Source: Spartobacteria bacterium (GTDB lineage: Bacteria; Verrucomicrobiota; Verrucomicrobiia; Chthoniobacterales; Chthoniobacteraceae). From it: a DNA stretch of 64,000 nt. The position numbers were made by a program, and so were the translations under genes. Shown here one piece after another: positions 9,361-17,297 of this stretch. The stretch covers positions 1-64,000 of the forward strand of contig JAJPJG010000052.1 of NCBI GenBank assembly GCA_021324395.1, read 5' to 3'. Each line of letters begins with the position of its first letter. Position 1 is the stretch's first letter. The notes below the pieces were generated by a model. It saw only the letters and a list, made by a program, of their open reading frames with translations. It was not told the DNA's origin and did no database searches.

Positions 9361-9376
9361 CTTGTTCTCGTTAGGC
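9361..9376 (+). repeat. attC-type right end (R' box) preceding cassette A
   Basis: CTTGTTCTCGTTAGGC ends in a canonical integron R' box (GTTRRRY). The identical 16 bp recur at 35572-35587, in front of the second cassette gene. Sequence upstream of 9361 does not match the attC inner stem seen at 35550-35571, so the rest of this attC has been lost or displaced. Confidence 0.6.
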
Positions 9377-9389
9377 GACTTCACACACT

Positions 9390-9692
9390 ATGAAACAAAA
9401 CTGGAAAACTTGGGCTCCATTTCAATCGCCGAAAGTGCGTGAGATTTGTGAGCATATGACTGAAGCAGAGAGAAGGAAGGCTACAATGCATGGCATTCTT
9501 TATGGTCTTTGGGTGGCAGCGTCGTTAGCAGTGCCGCTTTTCGTCGCGGCTGCTTTTGGACACCCTCTAGTCGCGCTGATCGCCGTTCCTTTATTTATTG
9601 CCTCCATCCCTGTCTGGCGCAACACGCAGCGGAGTTTTCTCTGTTCGACAGCATGGGCGCGAGAGAAGAGCTTCACGCCGGAACGACTTTGA
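9390..9692 (+). CDS. Integron cassette A gene: small membrane protein of unknown function
   Basis: A 100-residue protein. An acidic-basic N-terminus (FQSPKVREICEHMTEAERRKA) is followed by two hydrophobic helices at about 37-75 (LYGLWVAASLAVPLFVAAAF and PLVALIAVPLFIASIPVW) and an amphipathic end with FLCSTAWAREKSFTPERL. It is probably an inner-membrane protein. Its ATG lies 13 bp after GTTAGGC and its stop 24 bp before GCCTAAC. The flanks GTTAGGCGACTT and AAGTCGCCTAAC form a perfect 12-bp inverted repeat, exactly the layout of a promoterless one-gene integron cassette. I do not know a function; similar small cassette-borne membrane proteins are common. Confidence 0.6.
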   Translation: MKQNWKTWAPFQSPKVREICEHMTEAERRKATMHGILYGLWVAASLAVPLFVAAAFGHPLVALIAVPLFIASIPVWRNTQRSFLCSTAWAREKSFTPERL

Positions 9693-9716
9693 CTATTTGG
9701 ATGCTATGACCAAGTC

Positions 9717-9738
9717 GCCTAACCATGCGATGCAGCTA
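9717..9738 (+). repeat. Left half of a split attC site / island attL
   Basis: GCCTAAC (R'' box, 9717-9723), a spacer CATGCGA and TGCAGCTA (9731-9738). The last 8 bp recur at 35542-35549, where the attC continues through its second stem to GTTAGGC. Homology to an attC stops abruptly after 9738. This marks the left border of the island. Confidence 0.75.
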
Positions 9739-10142
9739 GTCTGGAATCCGTAGAACTTGCGTAAGTTTGCGAATTCATAGCGACTTATGCATTACCAGAA
9801 TTCCGCCGTAATGCAAGATTCCGCAGCGTTGCCGTGTGATTTGTATAAAAGCTGTGTAAAGGCGATGCAGCGTTTCGCAGCGTTGCTGCGCCGACCAGTC
9901 GCGTTCGGCTATTGTTGGCTGCCGAGAAGCTATTCCAAGTCGTTGGCCATGCCAATCCTTCGAGGGAATGCGGGCGAGTCAAATTTCTCACGCACTCTGT
10001 CCTATTCATGGCACGAGCCGGCTTTTTCCTGGCAGCCATGGAAATCACCCCTTTTCAATAAGGTCTCGGAATGCGAGTCCTTCTGTCACACCAAGAGACA
10101 CGGAAAGCTTTTGGGATTGTTTGACGATGCGGTCCGTATAAA
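9739..10142. other. Non-coding left end of the island
   Basis: This 404-bp stretch has no convincing gene; the one long open frame (9787-10167) has random composition. It contains a perfect 8-bp inverted repeat, TGCATTAC at 9788-9795 and GTAATGCA at 9808-9815, and several CAGCGTT/GCAGCG repeats between 9825 and 9895. Such structure next to an attachment core could be integrase arm sites or the promoter/operator of the downstream helicase operon. Confidence 0.4.
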
Positions 10143-12278
10143 ATGGCGTTGTGGCTATTTCTGTTGAAATCTAAAGTCGTGGATCCCGGTCTAGCCATCT
10201 CATTTCTTACCTTGCCACTTCCTCGTCAGATTCGAGGCAGCGCGCGGGAGGTAACGGAGAAGAGACTTTGCGGAATAGTGGCTCGCGCGAAAGAAGTGAC
10301 TTTCGTTCTAAAAGACTTCTCTCCTGAATCATTGGCCTTGGGAACACTTGGCTTTTCGAGCGCGGAACTGGAGTCACTTCGAATGAATCTCCTTGTGCTC
10401 TTCCCGACCGAGGGCGAACGGAATACCGGGTTGACTAGTGGTCCTGGATTCAGGAACGGGTTGCAAATGAGGCTCGGGCTCCTTCGCCTCATCAACGAAA
10501 GGAAGCTTCTTTCTATTTGCTGTCCAACCGAATTCTCGGATCAAACCTACCCATTCCTGAATGAAATGCTGGAAGGTGCCGTTGGCGGACTGCTCCTCAC
10601 TGATTCGAATGGTTGTAGTATCTTTTTGGCTAGAACTCCGATTCCGTCGACAAACGGCACGGTCGAATTGGAATATTCTTTTTACTGGTCTTACGGAGAT
10701 CCTCGACAACGCGTCGCCGGCGCAAAATGCGAGATTGAGCGCCTTCAGAGAACATCAGCGGATGCACGGTGTGTTGCATTTGAGCAAGCGCTCTCCCTTG
10801 ATCTTGAGCAGTTTCCCTTACCGGAAATTCCATTCGAGGAGCCATTTGATGAATCTGTTCCGGTGGAAGAAGGGATTCGTCTCTATGAGCATCAGCGCAA
10901 AGCCATCGACGAATGGGAGCGGATGAATTGGACAGGTCTGTTCAAGATGTGCACCGGCTCGGGAAAAACGATTGCTTCGCTTGCAGCCGTGTGGCATTTG
11001 GCGGCGCATCTACGTGAGGGGGATAAATTGCTGCCGCCAGTGATTGTTACCGTGCCCACTCGCGTGCTCGCTGACCAATGGTGTCGTGAAATTCGGAAGA
11101 TGGGATTTGACTGGCCCATCCAAGCTTACAATTCGGTGGATCAGTGGATTCAACAGTTGGAGGCAATGCTGATGTTCGAAAAAAAGGATAAGCCGATATT
11201 TGTAGTGAGCACTTACCGCACGTTTGCTGATGCTCGCTTCCAACATGTCCTCAATGAACTTCAGTCAGAGGGCCATACTGCTATGTGGATTGCCGACGAA
11301 ATGCACAACCTCGCTTCCCCTCGGCTTTTGGCCCTAATGTCCGAAAGGGGAAGTTATCTAAAATACCGTCTCGGCCTCAGTGCAACCCCGGAGATCGAAG
11401 CTAATCCAGATCGAACAAATCGCCTGTTGAAATTCTTCGGCGGGATCGCCGCCACGTATGAGCTTGCAGACGGGATAAAAGACGGAGTGCTCTGTCATTA
11501 TGTATATCATCCCTTTCCGTGCTACCTTGATCCCGATCTTGGCCAACAATACTTGGAGCTGTTGCAGAAGATTGAAAGCAGCGAATCGAAGGGCCGCACC
11601 GACGTTAATCTTTATCGTGAAAAGCGTGACCTAGTCAGAAAATCCGGCATTCAGGTGGCGGCTTTCCGAGAGCTTTTGCCAAAGATTCTCGGAGATGTTC
11701 AGAGACTTGCGCACACCTTGGTGTATTGCCCGCCAGGGTTTGGTTCAAAAGCGGACATCGGCGGTGCTGATACTTCTGATGACATCGGTGAAGAAGAAGA
11801 CGAGGCGCGTCTCTTGGAGCAGGTCGGCGAAACGCTTCGGGGAAATGACATCGAAGTCTCTTCAATTCTCGGAGGCACATCTCAAATTCAACGGGAGCGG
11901 ACACTTCACGATTTTGTTTCGGGCCGCATACAGGTAGTTTGCGCGATTGGCTGTCTCGATGAAGGTGTTGACGTTCCCAGTATTGAGAGAGCGATTGTGC
12001 TCTCAAGTGTAAATAGGGAAAAGCAATTCGTGCAACGGCGCGGTCGCATCTTACGGCGTTCCTCCAGTGACGCCAATAAGGTCGCCGAAATTTATGATGT
12101 CGTCGTCTTGCCTCAAGGCAGTAAGATGGCACCAAGTCAAGCCAAGACTCTCTTAGCAAACGAGCTTCGGCGTTATCGAACATTCGCTGAACTCGCCAAT
12201 AATAAGGCCGAAGCGGCCGAAATCATCCAGCGGGCGCTCAATGTCGCCGCGGGCGAAGAGATGCCACCGGCACAATAA
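10143..12278 (+). CDS. SF2 DEAD/DEAH helicase, Dnd-associated restriction type
   Basis: A 711-residue protein. Residues about 30-240 form an unassigned N-terminal domain (ARAKEVTFVLKDFSPESL..., LEGAVGGLLLTDSNGCSIF). The helicase core follows: Q-like EHQRKAIDEW at 249-258, Walker A TGSGKT at 271-276, DEMH motif II at 385-388, LGLSATPE motif III near 402, and motif VI QRRGRILR near 640. The core resembles Res-type subunits, and the position beside dnd genes matches helicase-type phosphorothioation-linked restriction proteins. It would unwind or translocate on DNA; no nuclease motif was found inside it. The start is uncertain because the first 25 residues look unconserved and a later start may be real. 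It leads an operon with the next three genes. Confidence 0.75.
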   Translation: MALWLFLLKSKVVDPGLAISFLTLPLPRQIRGSAREVTEKRLCGIVARAKEVTFVLKDFSPESLALGTLGFSSAELESLRMNLLVLFPTEGERNTGLTSGPGFRNGLQMRLGLLRLINERKLLSICCPTEFSDQTYPFLNEMLEGAVGGLLLTDSNGCSIFLARTPIPSTNGTVELEYSFYWSYGDPRQRVAGAKCEIERLQRTSADARCVAFEQALSLDLEQFPLPEIPFEEPFDESVPVEEGIRLYEHQRKAIDEWERMNWTGLFKMCTGSGKTIASLAAVWHLAAHLREGDKLLPPVIVTVPTRVLADQWCREIRKMGFDWPIQAYNSVDQWIQQLEAMLMFEKKDKPIFVVSTYRTFADARFQHVLNELQSEGHTAMWIADEMHNLASPRLLALMSERGSYLKYRLGLSATPEIEANPDRTNRLLKFFGGIAATYELADGIKDGVLCHYVYHPFPCYLDPDLGQQYLELLQKIESSESKGRTDVNLYREKRDLVRKSGIQVAAFRELLPKILGDVQRLAHTLVYCPPGFGSKADIGGADTSDDIGEEEDEARLLEQVGETLRGNDIEVSSILGGTSQIQRERTLHDFVSGRIQVVCAIGCLDEGVDVPSIERAIVLSSVNREKQFVQRRGRILRRSSSDANKVAEIYDVVVLPQGSKMAPSQAKTLLANELRRYRTFAELANNKAEAAEIIQRALNVAAGEEMPPAQ

Positions 12279-12282
12279 TACT

Positions 12283-12492
12283 ATGAGCGACACGGAACAC
12301 GTAGATATAGAATCCATCGATGAACTGCTGGACAAGCAGCCTGCTTTGAAAAGCTTGTTCGGTAAGGCATTGGGTATCTTTGCAGATCCCAAGGCAGGGT
12401 TAAAGTCATTAGCGGAGAAGGGCGCTGAACTGCGAGCAGAGATTCTGAAATCAGTGGGAGCCAGTATTAACGATATTTCCGATGATAATTAA
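12283..12492 (+). CDS. Small acidic helical linker protein
   Basis: A 69-residue protein starting with ATG at 12283, 4 bp after the helicase stop and overlapping the ATPase start by 11 bp. The sequence is helical and acidic: VDIESIDELLDKQPALKSLFGKALGIFADPK, then LAEKGAELRAEIL and an acidic tail INDISDDN (quoted in pieces). No domain was recognised. Tight coupling on both sides suggests that it forms part of the helicase-ATPase complex, perhaps as a bridging subunit. Confidence 0.6.
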   Translation: MSDTEHVDIESIDELLDKQPALKSLFGKALGIFADPKAGLKSLAEKGAELRAEILKSVGASINDISDDN

Positions 12493-14596
12493 GAAGCTCC
12501 GTTTCTGCAATTTTCTGGTGTTCCCTGGCGAGCAGTCACTCTCGCTGCCGTCCGACGAAGACAGCAGTTTGGTTGTTATTCTAGCGCCGAACAACAGTGG
12601 AAAGACGACGATTGTCAGAGCCCTAAAGTTCCTGTTTTACGGACGCTACCCTGATGATTGCACTCGCGAGACAGCCTACAAAGTAATTAACGATAAGACC
12701 AGGCAACTTGCTGCGAATGATGTAGAGATCGAGGGGTGGATCGAGGCGACGATCGAGCGAGATGGAAGAACCTTTGAACTGCGTCGCACCATCAGGGCCA
12801 AAAAGGCAAAGGGAAATCTGTGGCGCACAACCGAAGTCTGTTTTGAAGAAGTCGTCCGCACTGGAGCGAATACTGATTTTAGACCCGACCAGAACGGAGT
12901 GTTCCAACGGACAATCGATACATTGGTGCCAGAACCTCTCTTCGACGCCTTCTACTTTCAAGGGGAGCCGATGCGAGGAGACTTATTGAAGGGCGTGTTT
13001 TCCATCCGGGCTAGCCTGGCGGGTTTTCTTCACGAGGATCGCTGGGAAGAAGCCAAAGCAGCCGCAGAAAATGCGCGCCTGTTTTTCTTCCAAGAACTCG
13101 CCAAAGCGAGCAAAGGACATAAGGAATATGTTAATAAGCTGGAGACTACTGAAAACGTCCGAGCCAATATCGCCAAAGAGAAGGAAAAATTGGCTAAACG
13201 CGAAGAGGAACTTGAAGCCGCCCACGAAGAGTTTGACTGCGTAAGTATGGATCTCCAAAAGCTCGGAGACTCGACGGAAAGCGAGAAGTTAATTTCTGAG
13301 TTGAGACAAGCAAAGACAGAACAAGAACTGGCTCAGAAGAAGCACGATCGCGCGGATGCGGACCTCTGTCGGACTGTCGGGAGATCACATGGGTGTTCCT
13401 TTGTATTGGACGCAATCCCCCCAGTAGCGACGCTGCTCAAAAAATTGGAGGACGAAAATATTCTTCCGGCTGATGTTTCTGAAGGTTTCGTCGACCGTGT
13501 GCTTAAGCAGAAGGCGTGCATATGCGGGCGTGACCACAACAAAGACTCAAAGGCAGCATGGAATCGCTACAAGGATAAGACATTAACGGAAGATGCGAAT
13601 CGCGGCCTCACAGACTTGCTGAATACGGTGAGTGGCAACAACTCACAGAACATCTTGAACAAGAGTGCGGAGATAGAAGAGAGCGTTGGTGGGCATTTGA
13701 AGCTGCGAGCGGAAGCGATTGCGCAAGCGAATATGCTGCGCGGAAGAGTCAAAGATTTGGAAGATAAGTTACTGCATTCGCCTGTCGAGCAGATCCGAGA
13801 CCTTACGCAGCAATTGAGAAAGCTTGTTCAAACGAGGGAAAAACTGGGGCAGGACATCCACGGCCTTAAAGCGCATATCAACACGCTCATGAGAAGCCTC
13901 GAAGTCTTCAAGAAGGAGTTGGAGAAGCTGAAACCCGTCGGAGTTGCCGCACAGAAGCAAAAAGCACTAGAGAAGGCGCAAGAGCGTGCCGCTACCCTGC
14001 GAGATTTGATCTCAGATTCTCTGAATATACTTAAGCAATCCTTCCGACGGATCCTGCAACACTCGGTTACGCGTGATTATGACCCGGTGGCCACCGACAA
14101 GAGCCATGCGATCATCAAGCATGATCTCCTGCCGGCTCTCGAAAAGTATGATCAACAGGTGACGTCGGCCGGGGGCGGTCAATCACAACTATTGGCTGTC
14201 AGCTATATTGTGGCACTTGCAAAGCTGCGTAAAGAACTTCATCAGCAACTAGTAAGTCTTGGGATTAGCCTTGGAAAGATCGATGATCAGTCGTTCGTTC
14301 TCGATTCTCCATTCGCTAAAACAGACAACCATTACTCCAAGGCGATTGCGCGCTTTCTTCTCGGTAGTGCGCGTCAGATCGTCGTGTTGATGGCACGGCA
14401 GCAATGGGATCTGGTGCGCGGTGAGTTGGAGAAGAACGCTGCTAAGATTTACTCGTTCACTCTTCACACGCCGAAAGAGGAGCTCAAAGTCGACCTCAAG
14501 GATTTCGACTTTGACTTTGGGAAGAATACTCACCGCCTGCTAAATTTGCTCCCTTCCGGGGACCTCCCATATACTGAAATTAGCGTGCTCAAATAA
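12482..14596 (+). CDS. SMC/DndD-like coiled-coil ATPase
   Basis: A 704-residue protein with an ABC/SMC head split by a long coiled coil. The N-terminal Walker A is APNNSGKTT at residues 35-43. Coiled-coil blocks cover about 195-300 and 400-530, with a CIC pair near 346 (KACICGRDH) where a zinc-hook-like apex would lie. The C-terminal half has a signature-like SAGGGQSQLLAVSYI and Walker B SFVLDSPFAKTDNH. It is a relative of DndD/RecF/SbcC proteins but separate from the dndD gene at 23872. Coupling to the helicase suggests a restriction or sensing complex, with this protein as the DNA-bridging motor. The stop overlaps the next ATG by one base. Confidence 0.75.
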   Translation: MIIKKLRFCNFLVFPGEQSLSLPSDEDSSLVVILAPNNSGKTTIVRALKFLFYGRYPDDCTRETAYKVINDKTRQLAANDVEIEGWIEATIERDGRTFELRRTIRAKKAKGNLWRTTEVCFEEVVRTGANTDFRPDQNGVFQRTIDTLVPEPLFDAFYFQGEPMRGDLLKGVFSIRASLAGFLHEDRWEEAKAAAENARLFFFQELAKASKGHKEYVNKLETTENVRANIAKEKEKLAKREEELEAAHEEFDCVSMDLQKLGDSTESEKLISELRQAKTEQELAQKKHDRADADLCRTVGRSHGCSFVLDAIPPVATLLKKLEDENILPADVSEGFVDRVLKQKACICGRDHNKDSKAAWNRYKDKTLTEDANRGLTDLLNTVSGNNSQNILNKSAEIEESVGGHLKLRAEAIAQANMLRGRVKDLEDKLLHSPVEQIRDLTQQLRKLVQTREKLGQDIHGLKAHINTLMRSLEVFKKELEKLKPVGVAAQKQKALEKAQERAATLRDLISDSLNILKQSFRRILQHSVTRDYDPVATDKSHAIIKHDLLPALEKYDQQVTSAGGGQSQLLAVSYIVALAKLRKELHQQLVSLGISLGKIDDQSFVLDSPFAKTDNHYSKAIARFLLGSARQIVVLMARQQWDLVRGELEKNAAKIYSFTLHTPKEELKVDLKDFDFDFGKNTHRLLNLLPSGDLPYTEISVLK

Positions 14597-15027
14597 TGCC
14601 TTCCATCCACGTTCCAAAATCGGCAGAGCCACTGCTCTGCTTCTGCCGCACGGCTACAGAGCCCGCTGATAATGCATGCTTCGATACGTATGCCGAGATG
14701 GTGATTTTTGCTGCCTCTCTCGGATACAAACTCACTGAAGGAAAAAAGCCCAAGGGGCAGATTGAGGGCACCAAGCAGGTGTATCCGATCGACCTGGATA
14801 TCTTTAAGAGTCAAGGGCTGTTTCAGAACGTTTTGTTGATGGCTCTTGCGACTGAAAAAAGCCAAGAAATCATCCGAGACGAGAATCGGATTTGCCGCCT
14901 TATCGAGGGCTTTGCACATCAGGGATTTTCAGAGATGGAAACCATTCTGGACAAGACTACCGACACGACCTTTCACGTCGAATTGGCAAAGCTGCTCCGG
15001 AAAGCTGCAAAAGAGCATCTTGCTTGA
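14596..15027 (+). CDS. Dnd system-associated protein 4-like
   Basis: A 143-residue protein coupled to the ATPase gene (TAATG). The pattern FDTYAEMVIFAASLGYKLTEG followed by a short linker, VYPIDLDIFKSQGLFQNVLLMALATEK and an end with IIEGFAHQGFSEMETIL-like spacing resembles the small dnd-associated proteins with F.TY.D...FAA.LGY and FE.YANGG motifs. In known clusters these accompany Dnd restriction genes; their biochemical role is not settled. Family placement is from remembered motif spacing and should be treated as probable, not certain. Confidence 0.55.
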   Translation: MPSIHVPKSAEPLLCFCRTATEPADNACFDTYAEMVIFAASLGYKLTEGKKPKGQIEGTKQVYPIDLDIFKSQGLFQNVLLMALATEKSQEIIRDENRICRLIEGFAHQGFSEMETILDKTTDTTFHVELAKLLRKAAKEHLA

Positions 15028-15060
15028 ACAGAAGTCTTAGACCAATAACACCATCCAATT

Positions 15061-16809
15061 ATGGGCATCACACGCACTGGAAACACTCCGAGCTTTCTCG
15101 AATACGTCATTAAACAGGTTCTGATCCCACGCTCCGCAACTCCGACACCAGAGTTTGTCCGCGTGACAGAATTCGGCGGCTTTCGCTGGATCGACATTCC
15201 AAGCTATCAGCGCGGACTCGTCTGGGATGACGTAAAATTCGAGGAGCTACTCGACAGCACTTCGGTATTTCTAGGCAACGCCATCCTAGGCTGTTTCCGA
15301 ATTCCAGAGGACCGGGCTGGCTTTGAGAAGGTGCCGACAGGGGTCCATGACTACGAAATCTTGATCGACGGTTTGCAGCGCTTCTCCATTGGCACCGCTT
15401 TGCTCAACATTCTTTTTCCTCTGGTGCTGACCAATCACCCATCGAAAGCAGTCGAGGCACCCCTATTCACAGCCCTGAAGCAACATTGCATGCCGTATTC
15501 TGCGGTCTTTCAGCACAATGATACCGAGCTGGAGAATCACTCCAGAAGGGCGGTTCGCGATAGCTACCGCGAGTTCAGAGCGACATTGGCGCGCTGGGTG
15601 GAGTTGGAATTCAAAGGCGGGAACGTAGAAGGGTTCGCTCAAAAGGCTCAACGACTCTTCCTCAGTCGCCAGATCGCCCCCGACACTTATCACGGCTTCG
15701 GCAGCCCCTACGAAGTCTCAAACACCTTTATCGGGCTGAACACAATTCGTGTCCAACTCAGCATCGTTGACTGGCTGCGCTCGTTGATTGTCGAGAAAGG
15801 GGATCGGTCGAAATGGCCGGGAACTGTCGTCGAAGCGGTCGAGAACAGGTTTACCGAGGTTTTCATCCGCGGCACAGATCCAGAGCGGGAGTTGATGCCA
15901 TTCGCGGCGATCATCAAGGGTTGCATAGAAAGTGAAGCGCAGGCGTCGAAGGTCTTTCCAAGTTGGAAGACGGGGCTTGCCGTGCAGGAGGTTCTCGACT
16001 TCCTCGATTTTGTCGCTCGGATGTTCGAACATCGAAAGAACGAATACTTCGCCGAGCTTCGCCAATGCGGCGCGATTCCGTTTGCGGGCTGCCTTTGCTA
16101 CTACTACCGGCTGTTTCTGGGATCAAAGAGGGATCCATCGTTTCTAACCGATGGCACCGACGAGAACGGAGAACTGAGAGCGTATCTCCGCGCGAATTAT
16201 CGGGCCTTGTTTGATGGTCGTATTGGCCGCACACGGGATCACGCAGAAAAACTACTCGTTGACGAGTGCACTCTAATGCAGATAGCGGATGAGATCTCCA
16301 CGCAGTTCACGAAGCGAACATTGAGTGAATCGGTCGATCCTGCCTGGCTCATAGCAAGTCTTAAGGAGACCGACAAAAGACGCGCGCCACGGGTTTTCAA
16401 TGCATGCTTGTTGGGGAATGGTGCCGATACGGAGTTCAAACCACATCGCTACGGCAAGTCGGCTAGCAGCTATCAAATCGATCATCTCATCCCCGAAAGC
16501 GCCCTCATCGAGAATGCTCTCGGCGAACCGCAGGGGCATCTCTTGATGAACTTCGGTCCCATCCGGCGCACGGCAAATAATAAACAATCCAATTTGATGT
16601 GTTCGCAGAAGCTGTGCGACGGCGGATCATACCACGTGGAAATGCATAATGATGAGAATATCCATCCCTACATCGAGTGGCTGGTGATGAATCAAGCAAA
16701 GCACGAGAGTTTTTTGGACCGTCAGGATCTGCTCCAGCCGAATTCAAATCCGCCGATTGCGGACGAACGTATTGAATGGCTTGCACATCGGCTTCTGGAA
16801 CGTCTGTAA
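15061..16809 (+). CDS. DUF262-HNH (GmrSD/SspE-like) restriction protein
   Basis: A 582-residue protein. The N-terminal DUF262 domain shows IPSYQRGLVW at 46-55 and DGLQR at 103-107, the counterpart of the DGQQR nucleotide-binding motif of GmrSD-type enzymes and of SspE. The C-terminal part contains YQIDHLIPESALI followed by NFGPIRRTANNKQSN near 470-515, a DUF1524-type His-Me-finger (HNH) nuclease with the DHL core. In SspE, the DUF262 part senses phosphorothioate DNA and the HNH part nicks phage DNA; the same job is likely here given the adjacent dnd genes. The Q to L change inside DGQQR is unusual. The gap of 33 bp from the previous gene suggests the same transcript. Confidence 0.75.
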   Translation: MGITRTGNTPSFLEYVIKQVLIPRSATPTPEFVRVTEFGGFRWIDIPSYQRGLVWDDVKFEELLDSTSVFLGNAILGCFRIPEDRAGFEKVPTGVHDYEILIDGLQRFSIGTALLNILFPLVLTNHPSKAVEAPLFTALKQHCMPYSAVFQHNDTELENHSRRAVRDSYREFRATLARWVELEFKGGNVEGFAQKAQRLFLSRQIAPDTYHGFGSPYEVSNTFIGLNTIRVQLSIVDWLRSLIVEKGDRSKWPGTVVEAVENRFTEVFIRGTDPERELMPFAAIIKGCIESEAQASKVFPSWKTGLAVQEVLDFLDFVARMFEHRKNEYFAELRQCGAIPFAGCLCYYYRLFLGSKRDPSFLTDGTDENGELRAYLRANYRALFDGRIGRTRDHAEKLLVDECTLMQIADEISTQFTKRTLSESVDPAWLIASLKETDKRRAPRVFNACLLGNGADTEFKPHRYGKSASSYQIDHLIPESALIENALGEPQGHLLMNFGPIRRTANNKQSNLMCSQKLCDGGSYHVEMHNDENIHPYIEWLVMNQAKHESFLDRQDLLQPNSNPPIADERIEWLAHRLLERL

Positions 16810-16940
16810 GATTGCGGCGTTTTGCGATGTGACGTGTAAATGAGTAAAACACATGGTTTGTTGTGTGCATTCACTTCTTTGTTTCGGAAACAAATAATTT
16901 GTTGTTGACATAAGGTGCATGGGGTGCAAAACTGCACCTC
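16810..16940 (+). promoter_or_regulatory. Promoter with overlapping GGTGCA operator-like repeats
   Basis: TTGACA lies at 16905-16910. GGTGCA occurs at 16914-16919 and 16923-16928, and TGCACC at 16933-16938, so the last two form a hairpin around AAAC directly before the ATG at 16941. A second palindrome, TTGTTT-CGG-AAACAA, lies at about 16880-16894. A -10 box 17 bp downstream of TTGACA would fall on AAAACT, a weak match inside the repeats. The layout suggests a repressible start for the GIY-YIG/DGQHR operon with an almost leaderless message. Confidence 0.45.
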
Positions 16941-17297
16941 ATGACGAAGCAAAAAAATCTCGGCGACTGGCGCGTAGCGGCCTTTTCCGTTGGCGGCAAA
17001 CGGTCAGTTCCGTCGCACCCCGGCGTGTATGCGATTCTTCGAGTGGAAAGGATTTTGGGGCTACCGCACCAAGTCGAGGTGCTCTACATCGGCCGAAGTG
17101 GAAACCTGCGCATTAGACTGGGGCGACATCTGAGTCCAATGGTCGCCCACAACGAAGTCAGCTTCCTCCCCGACCGCAGCACTCTCGAATTCTGGTGCCA
17201 TTTCATGCCGGGCGAAGACATCGCTTCGGCTGAGAAAACCTTAATCCGATCTCTAAAACCGACAACAAACAAAGTTCGATATTTCTCAAACCAATGA
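16941..17297 (+). CDS. Single-domain GIY-YIG nuclease-like protein
   Basis: A 118-residue protein made of one GIY-YIG domain. The variant motif is GVYAIL (28-33) and YIG (49-51), followed by GRSGNLRIRLGRH with the expected arginine. Near the C-terminus AEKTLIRSLKPTTNK provides the conserved Glu and Asn of the family. It would cut DNA if active. Its stop overlaps the following ATG (ATGA), so it is coupled to the first DGQHR gene. Small GIY-YIG proteins are also found as repair or homing enzymes, but the coupling argues for a role with the DGQHR module. Confidence 0.75.
   Translation: MTKQKNLGDWRVAAFSVGGKRSVPSHPGVYAILRVERILGLPHQVEVLYIGRSGNLRIRLGRHLSPMVAHNEVSFLPDRSTLEFWCHFMPGEDIASAEKTLIRSLKPTTNKVRYFSNQ

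Noticed and set aside
9787..10167. 126-residue open frame in the island's left end
   Set aside because: Composition is random-looking, there is no ribosome site, and it overlaps the helicase gene start; repeats there fit a non-coding role.
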